A stretch of DNA of 25,670 nucleotides, taken from positions 1 through 25,670 of the forward strand of contig JALLAZ010000226.1 of NCBI GenBank assembly GCA_036939755.1, in the 5' to 3' direction. The notes below the pieces were generated by a model, which saw only the letters and a program-made list of their open reading frames with translations, searched no databases and was not told the DNA's origin. The stretch's first letter is position 1. Every line of letters starts with the position of its first letter. The position numbers were made by a program, and so were the translations under genes. Source of the DNA: Stephanodiscus triporus (Eukaryota; Bacillariophyta; Thalassiosirophyceae; Thalassiosirales; Thalassiosiraceae). Below, piece by piece: positions 1-9,342 of the stretch.

Positions 1-160
1 CAGATTCGATATTACATGGTATCCTTGCCATGTCATATCGAATCTGGAAATTTTAGGCATTTTTCCGGTATGTAGATTCGATTCCACATAGCAGCGAAAT
101 CATGTGGAATCGAAACTACGCATGTGAAATCGAAACTCCATAGATTCGATTTTAGCTGCG
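1..160. repeat. Cluster of palindromes sharing a TTCGATT core
   Basis: Three inverted repeats follow one another. Bases 1-12 pair with 35-46, and 14-19 with 28-33, giving a near-continuous hairpin. Bases 72-89 pair with 102-119 (18-bp arms, one mismatch). A shorter one lies at about 127-153, where AAATCGAA faces TTCGATTT. All arms carry the same AGATTCGAT-type core. The block begins at the window edge, so it may continue to the left. It could be a MITE or foldback element, or the end of a palindromic array. No coding function is visible. Confidence 0.7.
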
Positions 161-306
161 ACAGATCAACTCCCGGGCTGCCATTAATACAACTTGGTCC
201 ATAACCTTGGTCACACTGCAGCTGTGTCCAGAAGGGACATGAATATTGACAAGATAATGGTGGCTCTTCTGCCAAACGGTAGGATCAAGGATTGTACCAC
301 AAATGT

Positions 307-346
307 GAATGGATTGACACCATGATGAATGGATTGACACCATCGT
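307..346. repeat. 20-bp tandem duplication
   Basis: Two consecutive copies start at 307 and 327 and share the first 17 bases. They lie in the 161-535 interval, where I see no recognisable gene. A 120-codon minus-strand frame there (152-514) matches no family I know. Confidence 0.75.
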
Positions 347-535
347 CTTCAGTATTCTCTCCGTTAAGAGGTTGGACGCTCTTGACTTTGTTCTGCGCCA
401 GCTGTGGTGGTCATTTGAGTCACCTTTGCAGCAATGAGGAGGCCAAAGAAAGTGAACTTCATGATAAGCATGAATGGGGTGCAATGAGAAAATGGTGGAA
501 AGGGAGGCAGGCATTGTAAGACCAATGCAAAGGTG

Positions 536-650
536 CTTTGAATAGAGATCTAGGACTTGACTTAAGTTGATGGTAAAAAGTGATCTTTAATCTGTTATTG
601 GTAAATGTTTAAATAAATAAAACTGAATAAAACTTGTAATTTAGCATAGG
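536..650 (-). repeat. LTR, 3' copy of the gypsy element
   Basis: This 115-bp block recurs at 5031-5145 with about seven mismatches and no gaps. Since the element is read on the minus strand, this is the 3' LTR. Inner TG...CA ends can be drawn (TGAATAG to TAGCA), but similarity extends a few bases beyond them on both sides, so the true termini are uncertain by 3-4 bp. It is short for an LTR. Confidence 0.88.
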
Positions 651-653
651 ATA

Positions 654-662
654 TCCTCCCCC
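654..662 (-). other. Polypurine tract of the gypsy element
   Basis: On the minus strand this reads GGGGGAGGA and lies immediately upstream of the 3' LTR. That is where the plus-strand primer of an LTR retrotransposon belongs, so it supports the assigned orientation. Confidence 0.65.
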
Positions 663-689
663 ATGGAATTTGAGAATTGAAAACAAGAA

Positions 690-1967
690 TTGTATCAATG
701 CCATGATTGATAACTGTTCACGTTGGATGTAGGGAGTGATCCATTGGATACTGACGATATCCACATAAGCACCGCACTGAATCTTGACAGTGCCATTCGC
801 AATCACCTCAGTGATAGCAAAGGGGCCTTGAGCATATGTTGAGGGTGAAATCTTACCACTGCCGCATGGTTCATATGACTTCTTGAGTACCAAGAGAACT
901 TTGTCTCCGTGCTTGTACTCATGAACCACATGCTTTTTATTTTCCTCGGCGTTGTTCTCCTGCGCCAGTTTGAGATGTAGCACTTTGATGCACTCCCAAT
1001 CAACCAACACCTTCTGTCAAAAAAGCATATTGTATCCAAATGCTAACTGAGCTGGTGAGTAAGTTCTTCTGGCCGGTGATGCTGCACGAAGAGCAAAAGC
1101 ACACACTTGAATCAGTGTGAGCTCCAAAGATTGTGGCACAAAGTTGTTCTCCAAGAATGCCGTGGATGCGGTCAACAACCGTGTTGGCCGTCGGATTTTT
1201 GATTGTTGTCAGTTTGCTCTCAATTCCATAGCTGTCAAGCATCTCCTTACATTCACAACCCATGAGTCAGGACAGTTGTCATGTACGACCTTCCATGGGC
1301 GAGGGTAGCAGCATAGCCATTCTTTGTCAAGTGCAGTAGCAGTCACAATTGACGACACAGTTTTGATCCAAGCAAACTTGCTCCATCCGGTGCATGCATC
1401 CACCATCGATAATAGGTTGATTTTGAACGTTTTAGTTTCTCCCTTCTCCTCATCAAATCATCTGACTTTCCAGGGTCTGCATCAATCGACATGAACAATC
1501 TCCCAAGGATCTTTATCATGAAGGACTGAAGTGAGTGGAATTATTTTGTAAGACTTTTTGTTGGTATTTTTGTTGCGTTGACATTCTTTGCAACTGAGCA
1601 CGTGCTGCTCAACCATTGGACACAAACCCTTCCAAGTAAACATTTGATCAATCGAATTGATAATCCTGGTGATTCTGGCATGTTGCAAGTTAGAGTGATA
1701 CCCCTCAACAATCCGTTGTTGGATGTCCTTTGGGACCCAAACAAGGCCGTTGATAGTGGTGACTTTGCCGCCGTCAATAGATTTGGCTCCAAGTCTCTCT
1801 AGCATTTTTCCAGAATCAATCCATTGTTGGAGTTTCGCATCGCTTCTCTGAGCAATCATAATGCATTTCATGTCAAGGGGGAAGTGGTTGCATTCCTCCC
1901 TGTCCAGATTATTCTGCAAAATCAAAAAAAGCTCTTTCACAATTTCCATTGGTTTGTTGTCCACCAT
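690..1967 (-). pseudogene. Integrase remnant of the gypsy element
   Basis: Integrase pieces lie in several frames. The segment 1967-1482 holds an H2C2 zinc finger (GYHSNLQHAR, then CKECQRNK). The catalytic core continues at about 1406-1209 with VDACTGW (first Asp) and VHDN (second Asp). It then runs into the 1263-1000 frame with NPTANTVVDRIHG, where the usual catalytic Glu of the NPxANxxxERxH motif reads Asp. A GPY/F-like C-terminal module (YAQGPFAITEV, then WITPY) lies at about 860-725 within the frame 1010-609. The frame changes between modules make this a dead gene. Confidence 0.83.
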
Positions 1968-2094
1968 TTCAAGTCAACTAAGACTGTCCGCTGCAGTGTT
2001 GTCCGTCCCTTTGATGTGGATGAATGTTGCGCCGTATTCTGAATCCAGTAAAATTTGTGCTCTTTGCTCTCTCAAATTGACGTGGACCATGTCA

Positions 2095-2405
2095 TCGCAA
2101 GTGAGGTTTTGATGATCCATGTAGATTCAAATTTTGCACCTCCAAATAATCTGTTCAAAGTGCTTGCACGCTTTAATCGCTGCTAAAGATTCCTGACCTG
2201 TGACCTGTATTTTAGTTGGGTGACATTGAACTTGCGTGAAAAGGTACTGATTACTGATGATGTTTCCATCTTGTGCCAGCACCGCTCCCATAGCATATGT
2301 GCTGCTCGCGTCAGGGTATATATCATATGGGCAAGAGAATCACTTCCAAAACCACTGCTTTTAGCTTGTCAAATGCTTGCTGCTGTTCCTCCCCCCAGAT
2401 GAACT
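2095..2405 (-). pseudogene. RNase H remnant of the gypsy element
   Basis: Reading the minus strand through stops gives, in order, WGEEQQQAFDKLK, PDASSTYAMGAVLAQ, a QESLAAIKACKHFEQIIW segment and MDHQNLT. This is the succession typical of the RNase H domain of Ty3/gypsy polyproteins (AF-LK, DAS-GAVL, E-LA, DH-NL). At least two in-frame stop codons interrupt it. It lies between the RT and integrase remnants, as expected. Confidence 0.78.
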
Positions 2406-2539
2406 TAACATCCTTCTATGTGAGTCGAGAAATGGGTTCGCAAATCTCAGCTTGACGCGGTATGTGATTCTTAATGAAATTGACCACACCAAGAAGACTG
2501 TGCACTCCCTTAAGGATGGATTGAGTCAGAGAATCACAC

Positions 2540-3300
2540 TCACTCGTGATGGGAGAGGTTCGTATCCTGTCCAATCAATTGATATTCAAGGTATTCAATG
2601 GACTCCTGGCAAAAAGGACTCATGTCTGCACTGACCTGTAGCCCATGCTCTCCTATCTTTTTGAGAATCTCATCCAGAATTGCGAGATGCTCCTCGAATG
2701 ATTCTCCCTTGAAATGGAGAATATCGTTGATGTATGGGAACGGGCATTGCTCTCCCATGTCCGCAAAAATATGAGCTATTCTTGCCTGGAAGAGGTTCGA
2801 TGCAGGCATTACCCCCATGGGCAATGTGAGGCACTCGTAAGCACCAAAGGGCACGACAATTTTGAGTTTCTTTCTTGCCTCATCATTCAGCGGGATCAAC
2901 GGGTAGCCCATGTTGAGATCAATGCTCAAGCATACAGAAATCCCCTAATCAAAGTGAGAATCTCTTCTGTCGTCCAGCGAGGAAATTCACAACAAACGAG
3001 ATTTGCATTAACTTGACAGAAGTTGATAACAAATCAAACCGTACCATTTTTCTTCAGCACTCGGAAAGCTGGGAAGGCCCATTTGCATTCTTCAAATTCT
3101 TCCAGTGTGAGGTGACCGAGGCATTCAATCAAACACTGCCAAGCGACCTTGAGCTCCACGACCTCCCAAATTTTGTAGCAAAATCAGGTAAGGTTTTGCA
3201 TGGTGTGGAATTCCATCATCTTTCAAACGTATTTCAACCAGTGTGCCATTGTAATAGCCGCATCCACCTTTGAAAACGTCCTGGTTTTTGACCAGAATGT
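2540..3300 (-). pseudogene. Reverse transcriptase remnant of the gypsy element
   Basis: The upstream frame (3544-3125) contains DVFKGGCGYYNGTL followed by AKPY, the typical entry to a gypsy RT. The palm then appears in the frame 2929-2540: MSIDLNMGYPLIPL (motif A), FGAYECLTLPMGVMPAS (motif B region) and YINDIL (motif C). The catalytic pair normally reads YxDD, and here the first Asp is Asn. A frameshift separates the two pieces. Loss of the catalytic Asp plus the frame breaks makes this RT inactive. Confidence 0.85.
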
Positions 3301-3480
3301 TAAATAACAATGCTTGCTTTGCGGACGTTAGTTTCGTCCCATCGTGCTTCGGGACCTCCAATAGATCGGGCATTTCATAAACAGCCTTTAACAAGTTTGC
3401 TTTGGTTGGTTTGGTTAGAAATAGATCTTCAGCAAAGCTGACGGCTGGCATGATTTTCGAAATTCCTGCCTTTTCTGCTT

Positions 3481-3870
3481 CTATCTTGGATTGCTTGCAA
3501 ATACTTTGAATGCATGCATCAGGCCAATATCCACTAGGGACCATTGGAACTTCAATATCGGGTCCCCAGGTAATTGTTTTGTTTGTTCATGATAGATCGA
3601 TTCAAGCACATCCATCATACCAACTCCCATGATGATGCCATATCCAAAATCTCCCGATTCTGGTGGGGCCACTTCAAATGTTGCTGTGAAAGTCCGATTA
3701 CGACTAAGTGCTGGGAGTCAAACAAAGTCAATTGTCACTGAGATATTCATCTCTATAAGTCCATTTGCTGTAAATATATGATTCTCCCTTTTGATGTTGG
3801 AATTCGTAGCCAAGTGTGTTTGCAAAAGGATGTGACATCATTGCAAATCCTGTGAAACTATTATCAATTT
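3481..3870 (-). pseudogene. Protease-region remnant of the gypsy element
   Basis: The C-terminal half is visible as RTFTATFEVAPPESGDFGYGIIMGVGMMDVL. This resembles the Ty3/gypsy aspartic protease pattern ending in YDIIIGRDLL, with the loop to the next domain following. The catalytic DTG/DSG box cannot be found in a clean frame; the corresponding stretch (about 3720-3860) has several stops. The assignment rests on position between gag and RT and on this partial motif. Confidence 0.5.
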
Positions 3871-4930
3871 AGACAGTTGTTGCATGGCGTGTTCCTTCCT
3901 TCCCTGGATCTTCAAGGATGGTGATGCCATTCACCTGCTTGTTGTTAGATGCTTGAACCATCATGGCCAAGCCGTCATCAGATTCAAGGTTGAGATCCTC
4001 GTAATGATTGTTGTTGATCTCAGACGTCTTTTTGGATGTTGAGTTGCTCCCCTTGGTGATTCTTGTTATCAGGGCAATCATGCCATTCATGTTTGCCGTC
4101 ATGTTTGCGGCAGAGCATTTTCTTATCGTCTTTCGATTTTCCACCCTCTCCCCCATTGATCTGTTTTCCATTGTTCTTATCTGACTTGTGATCCGAATTG
4201 TTATGTTTCGGATTCTCCTTCCTCTCTAGGAATGCAACTTCAGCTTTAAGGTCAAGCTTTGTGTTGATAATCGACAATAATTTGAGAATCTCATCTTCAT
4301 CATCAAGATTGTCACCGCCGTCCACAATATTTTCCATAAGCTTTGGGCAGAAGACTTTTTGTGACGACCTTATTTTACTCCTCAATTATGTACTCATGAG
4401 CAAATTTGCAATGGTACGGTAACATCGAATTGATTTGGAAGAATCTTTGGGCACCATTTTGAAGGGTGGAGTTGGGAGGAATTTTAATCTTTTCTTCGTT
4501 CAACACTTTGCACTGTTGCTTATAAGCTTTTGGACCAAACGTCTTTGTGCTTAATCTTTTCAGCAACCAAATGAATCCATCTTTATCAATGTTATTCCAA
4601 TCCGCTACATCTCCCATGATATTCAGCCAACCTTTCTTAGCCTGACCAGTAAGTGCTCGATGCATTGATTGTCCAAGTTATTGCGAATCGCCATTGTTCC
4701 ACATGTCACATAAATCGCCTAATCCAACGATTTGATCCATGAGAATCACTAGGCTTGCATTAATATCTCCAGTTTTGAAGCACATGATTTGTTCGGAGAC
4801 TTCAGAGTAATCCGCTTCATAGAATATGGCTTTGATTTTGCTATCATTTAGTTTGGGATCCTTAAAATGCAGGATGCATTTGAGTTGAGTTGAGGTTTAT
4901 TTTGTTGCTGTGCTTGGTTGCCACCACTTT
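3869..4930 (-). pseudogene. Gag remnant of the gypsy element
   Basis: The first part (about 4870-4670) reads FKDPKLNDSKIKAIFYEADY and onward, is interrupted by a TAA near 4680, and resumes at 4665 with MHRALTGQAKKGWLNIM. This is the helical, tryptophan-containing capsid-like pattern of diatom gag proteins. A second frame (4385-4020) is lysine-rich and ends in a zinc-knuckle-like CRKHDGKHEWHDC, where His replaces the second Cys of a CCHC knuckle. An acidic stretch precedes it. Stops and frameshifts break the gene. Confidence 0.75.
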
Positions 4931-5030
4931 TCAAAGCTGGTTTCTTCAATGGCCATTCTTTGCCATTGCGCACGAAAGAACTTAATTGATCTCCTATTAA
5001 ATTTGAGTTATTTTGAACAAAATGTCCTAT

Positions 5031-5145
5031 CTTTGAATAGAGATATAGGACGTGACTTTAGTTGATGGTAAAAAGTGATCTTTAATCTGTTATTGGTAAA
5101 TGTTTAAATTAATAAAACTGAATAAAACTCGTTATTGAGCATAGG
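5031..5145 (-). repeat. LTR, 5' copy of the gypsy element
   Basis: This is the partner of 536-650 and the 5' LTR on the minus strand. The bases just inside it read ATAGGACATTTTGTTC on the minus strand. That does not match the initiator-tRNA type of primer binding site (which starts TGG), so the primer is unknown. Confidence 0.88.
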
Positions 5146-5559
5146 TTGCGCGTGGACGGAGGCAATCGATGGAGGCACGAGCATCGTCGTTGAGTATTTA
5201 TGAGGAGATCGGGGGCAAAAAATGAATAACATCATAATACATGGGGGGCGATTAAAAAAGCACAAGAGCAAGGACCCTGCACATTGAGTTTAGGGGCTTC
5301 TTTTTGTAAATAGCATTAGGAGTTTGTTTGAGCATTACTATTCAGAAGCATCAACCATTGAACGCATGCATCGATTTCCGGCTTTGATTTGCTTGAACGC
5401 TTATTAAATACCCTGAACAGTCGCTGGTTTTCGATGCCCTTTCGCACCACGGCCTCCCCCATCCAGGACACAGGGGAGGAGTTTGTTGGAGCGAAATGAG
5501 CGGTTCGGTTCAAGTGCTCTCGTCACTTGCGGGATTGTATATATATCTAGTTTAGGAAG
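5146..5559. other. Spacer between the two retroelements
   Basis: About 0.4 kb without a recognisable gene. The right part is probably the 3' untranslated region of the LINE to the right. An alternating TA run sits at 5537-5546, just past the LINE stop codon. No poly-A or poly-T tail marking the LINE 3' end is obvious; the best candidate T-run is the short one near 5301. A 65-codon minus-strand frame (5513-5316) is not recognised. Confidence 0.5.
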
Positions 5560-8500
5560 CTACATACGTACCAAGTAAGTATCTTCATCAGTGAGGAATG
5601 AGTAGAGGTCGAAGCTAGGGGCGGTTGGTGGTAAGTTGAAGGTACGTGTGGCCGAGCATAATAAAGAACTAAACGCTTTTGAAATTCCAAGTCCCAGGAG
5701 TTGCATTGTGTGTATACTTGGTGTGGGTGCAGTGTATGAGTTTCCAAAAAAGGTCCGTTTAGTTGGGGACGTAGATTCACTCCAATTTATATCTGCTGTG
5801 GTGAGTATCCCAAGTGGACATGGGGGGTTAGATGCTCGAGAGTACATTAGGTTTGCATTTGGGCGATGGTATTTTGTGTTAGAGTGTGATGTTCGCCATG
5901 GTTTCTGTGGCGGATGAGTGGATGTCGTAAGGAAAGCTTGTAACATAGGACCAAAGCGGCCATGTGGGTCAATGGCGAAGGGGATGAGGACCATGTTTTT
6001 GTTGTAGATCTCTCCGATGACAGTGTCACCATGAATAAATGGGGATGTGTTAGAAGATGGCTTGTGCATACGTCCAAGTTTACCGCGTTCATGACGTTGA
6101 AGATTGTTATCTGCATTGGCAGTTATAATATTTAAGATGTCTTCAGTTGGCATGGTTTTTGGCGGAAGAGGAGAACCAGTAATATTAATGTCTGCGCCAA
6201 CGGTAGTGTATGGGCATACATGTGATGATGTGGGGTCAGGCGAGAAGGAAAAGTCAAATGGCCTGGCTGTTGGGTCAGAACGGAGGTGAAGGAGTGGTTC
6301 AATAGTGAGTTGTGTGTTTGGATGTATATAGCCGGCCTGTGCTAACACTGGGGATAAAGCAAGGGCAAAATCTTGAGCAATGACATTATGAGCGCGTTTC
6401 TTGTTTCCTCTTTCACAACTGAAGGCATGGTCTCCGAATTCGTCGTGAAGTTTATGACCGCAGATGCATGGGGTATTGTGGGGGAAGATTGGAAGTCTGA
6501 GTTTGCGTCTGAGAGATAAGAGAAAGGTCAGTGGTGTGAGGCGATTCTTGATAGGGCATCTTGACATCGCAATCAATGGGTATGACATAGCAGGAGATAG
6601 GAGGCTTGGGAGGAGGTGGAAATGTTCAGGATGATGCGCGAACATGTGATTGTATAAGTCGGCTTTGACAATTAAAGCGACATGTTTTTTTATGCGACTG
6701 CGTGCACTGTGAGGAGAGAGGGTGGTGAGAAAGTACTGCGCGAGATCTGGCCTTGGGATGGTGGGTGGACATGCTGTGGATGCGAGTTCCGGTAGAATGT
6801 GATTGTATCGTTGGAGGATGAGTGATTGTGGGTTGGTCTGTGTGGAGTATAAGTCGGAGATGGTGCTGTGGAGGGGGACGTTGTGGAGGTACTTGTTGAG
6901 TCGTATTCCCCCTATGGCATGTCGTGTCGATGTTGTAAATGTTAGCATAAAATCTGGTATTGCTCTTGAGCGAGGGTCAATGATGCCAAGGCCGCCTGCT
7001 TGGAGGTGTAGTTGTGCTATCAGTAAAGCATGGTGGGGTAAGGTAGGGCAACCAATGAGATCAGAGATGAATTTGGCAATAATATGATTTGTTGCGGATG
7101 TTAAGGGGCCATTCCAGTCAGTCCATGTAGGTGGGGGGTTGTTTGTGTCGTAATGATATAGGACATCACTTCCGAGAAGATGGGGTAGTTTTTGGATTAA
7201 ACATTGCGCAAATAAGCGCAGTCGAGTGTGTGGGTCGGAGATATTTGTAGTCATGAGTTCAATAGCGTCTTGAACAGCAGTCAATTGTGTGTCAAAATAG
7301 TCTTGAGAGAACTCTGGAGATCCTACCGGTGATCCGAGAAGGCGAAAACCCATTGTGAGTTCAACAGGAAGAGGAGGTTGAGTGGAGTCGATGGTATTAG
7401 GTTTGGTGGAGTATGTGTTGATTGTGTTGGAGATGGACGTTGCAAGCAAGGGGTTGAGGGTGGCAATGGTTGGCAGGGGGGAGTGTCCTGATGTTGAGGT
7501 GAGTATTCTTGTTTTCATAGGGTTAAGGAAACAGCCTAATGGTGCGCCAATACAGTTGAAGTTGTCGCAAAGGAATTGGAGGTCTTCGAGGGGCACACAA
7601 GCCGAAACATCGTCAACATAACCAAGAAGGTGGGTAATGCCTCCATTGCCATCATCACCAAAATCACCAGCAAGGAGACGTGCTTGAGCGCGTTCCCTAA
7701 GAAGTTTATCGAGGGGTTGGAGAAGGCGTGCAACAACGAGTGAGGCGAAAATTGGTGAAAGAGGGCAGCCTTGGCTTACCCCTTCTTCCATTAGTAGAGT
7801 GCGCCAAGTTCCGTCAGCCCATTTGTGGTGAACCGTTCCAGGATGGTCGTAGAAAAGTGATGTTAAAGGAAGGATTTCAGGGAAGGATTCTTTGATAACG
7901 TCAAAAAAGGCTTCACGGGAGACGCTGTTGAATTGATTAGTTAAATCGAAGAATACCGCTGCTCGTGTAGGAATTGAGCCTTGGGATTGGGGAACAGTGA
8001 TGTATTTTTCAATTTGAAGCTGCATGGTATTGATAATAAGGTTTGTGCCATTTGGTGTTCCGACAGCGTAGTTAAAAGGAAGCATGTGACGAGCAAATTT
8101 TTCTCGGAATGTATGGGCAACATGACTTGCAATGAGGCGACGTATGGCTGTAGGGATCCCTAGTGGGCGTAGTTTAGTTTTATCAACTGGATCCTTGTAG
8201 AGGCAAAAGAGGTAGACATCAGTGAAGTATCGTGTGATTGGGGGTGGGATGTTGTTGGTGTAAATTTGATTAAAGATAAAGTTTAGATGTTCAGAGATGT
8301 TGGGTAGCTTAGCTTGGACAAGGTCTATAAAGATGTCGATGGAGTCAGCGTTGACTCCTGCACCTTTGTGACGGCTGGCGTGTAGGATGGTGGTGCAAAT
8401 ATCCCCAGGTAGAGAGTATATTTGTGGTGGTGTTGGTTTAATTGGATAGTTCTGGGGTGGGACTGGTGGTGTGTAAAGTTTTCGGACAATATGGATATTG

Positions 8501-9342
8501 GTGTTGTCAATGGGAGCAATGGGAGTGGAGGTGGTAGATCGGGCTATCGCCGTACGGTATTGGTCAGAATCTGCAGCTTGTTGGGCAGGTGACATGTAAG
8601 AAGTGGACGTAGGATTAGCATTTTGGGAGTGGCGTGAGCAGGTCATGGCGGCGTTGTAGACGTATTCAATGTCGCCTGAAAAGATGGAATTGATGCGGTC
8701 CCGTATGGTGTGTGGGATTGATTTGTTAAGACGTTCAGCCGTAGTAGAAGGGGCAAGGATGAGCATGTCAAGATGAAAAAGAAGCCACCAAAAAGGTGTG
8801 GAGTCAATAGAATGGGTATAGGCTGCAGAGATGGCGTGAATTGTAGTGGCTTGGAGTTGGAGGAATTTGGATTTATTCTTCTTACGGAGATGCCTTCGCC
8901 AGGTTGACCGAAAATCTGGAGGGTGATGGGTCGTGTGAGTCATGATGAAGTTAATGCCGTGGTGCCATAAGTTGTAGGAGCCGTGATCTGCATTGGAGTG
9001 GAAGTGGGTGGTACAAATGTCGAGTGGTGTTGATAGCAAAATGGGAGGGTTAGTGAACTGGAGGTCAGGTAGAAGGGGTGGTGGGGGGTGATGTGTGATG
9101 TTGTGCATAGAGAGTTCATCATGTGAACGGAAGAATCGTGTTGGGGCCGTAGGGCAAGATGTGTGGCAACAGGAGTATATGTTTGCTTCATGACATATTG
9201 TCTGATCAGCGAGGTGGAAAGTGTGTTGGTGGTCTTCATGGTTGAGGTGACGGAGGAGGGTGGATTTGGTATTAAATCGTCGGGTAGTGTGAAGGCCGTA
9301 GTGAGTACAACCTGGAATTGGGCATGAGAAGGAATCAGACAT
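5560..9342 (-). CDS. LINE ORF2: zinc fingers, reverse transcriptase, putative endonuclease
   Basis: A 1260-aa protein predicted to nick the target and reverse-transcribe the element RNA. Two C2H2-like fingers lie at about residues 7-40 (C7, C12, H32, H35/38) and 58-85 (C58/59, C63, H80, H84/85). The RT domain spans about 370-620, with LRPLGIPTAIRR (391-402), motif A FFDLTNQFNSVSR (D467), motif B GVSQGCPLSP (521-530) and motif C YVDD (575-578). A thumb-like region follows. CICGHKLHDEFGDHAFSC (959-976) resembles the CCHC knuckle before the RLE of R2-type elements, and HN follows at 985-986. Candidate RLE acidic residues are D1030 (RPFDF) and D1051 (GADINITG). The ATG overlaps the ORF1 stop as ATGTCTGA, in the +1 frame relative to ORF1. 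The RT call is firm; the endonuclease call is inference from layout. Confidence 0.92.
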   Translation of the reverse strand: MSDSFSCPIPGCTHYGLHTTRRFNTKSTLLRHLNHEDHQHTFHLADQTICHEANIYSCCHTSCPTAPTRFFRSHDELSMHNITHHPPPPLLPDLQFTNPPILLSTPLDICTTHFHSNADHGSYNLWHHGINFIMTHTTHHPPDFRSTWRRHLRKKNKSKFLQLQATTIHAISAAYTHSIDSTPFWWLLFHLDMLILAPSTTAERLNKSIPHTIRDRINSIFSGDIEYVYNAAMTCSRHSQNANPTSTSYMSPAQQAADSDQYRTAIARSTTSTPIAPIDNTNIHIVRKLYTPPVPPQNYPIKPTPPQIYSLPGDICTTILHASRHKGAGVNADSIDIFIDLVQAKLPNISEHLNFIFNQIYTNNIPPPITRYFTDVYLFCLYKDPVDKTKLRPLGIPTAIRRLIASHVAHTFREKFARHMLPFNYAVGTPNGTNLIINTMQLQIEKYITVPQSQGSIPTRAAVFFDLTNQFNSVSREAFFDVIKESFPEILPLTSLFYDHPGTVHHKWADGTWRTLLMEEGVSQGCPLSPIFASLVVARLLQPLDKLLRERAQARLLAGDFGDDGNGGITHLLGYVDDVSACVPLEDLQFLCDNFNCIGAPLGCFLNPMKTRILTSTSGHSPLPTIATLNPLLATSISNTINTYSTKPNTIDSTQPPLPVELTMGFRLLGSPVGSPEFSQDYFDTQLTAVQDAIELMTTNISDPHTRLRLFAQCLIQKLPHLLGSDVLYHYDTNNPPPTWTDWNGPLTSATNHIIAKFISDLIGCPTLPHHALLIAQLHLQAGGLGIIDPRSRAIPDFMLTFTTSTRHAIGGIRLNKYLHNVPLHSTISDLYSTQTNPQSLILQRYNHILPELASTACPPTIPRPDLAQYFLTTLSPHSARSRIKKHVALIVKADLYNHMFAHHPEHFHLLPSLLSPAMSYPLIAMSRCPIKNRLTPLTFLLSLRRKLRLPIFPHNTPCICGHKLHDEFGDHAFSCERGNKKRAHNVIAQDFALALSPVLAQAGYIHPNTQLTIEPLLHLRSDPTARPFDFSFSPDPTSSHVCPYTTVGADINITGSPLPPKTMPTEDILNIITANADNNLQRHERGKLGRMHKPSSNTSPFIHGDTVIGEIYNKNMVLIPFAIDPHGRFGPMLQAFLTTSTHPPQKPWRTSHSNTKYHRPNANLMYSRASNPPCPLGILTTADINWSESTSPTKRTFFGNSYTAPTPSIHTMQLLGLGISKAFSSLLCSATRTFNLPPTAPSFDLYSFLTDEDTYLVRM

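Larger units (their letters stand above)
536..5145 (-). mobile_element. Degenerate Ty3/gypsy-type LTR retrotransposon
   Basis: The element is bounded by two 115-bp direct repeats and reads right to left. In order come gag remnants (about 4930-3870), an aspartic-protease-like stretch, reverse transcriptase, RNase H, and integrase with an H2C2 finger. A purine tract lies just inside the left LTR. This order, with integrase last, is diagnostic of Ty3/gypsy rather than copia. The LTRs differ at about 7 of 115 positions, while the coding part is riddled with stops and frameshifts. No exact target-site duplication is visible outside the LTRs. The element cannot encode an intact polyprotein and would need proteins supplied from elsewhere to move. 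Confidence 0.88.

Noticed and set aside
152..514. 120-codon minus-strand frame at the left edge
   Set aside because: No recognisable motif, overlaps palindromes and a 20-bp repeat, and competes with another open frame in the same place.
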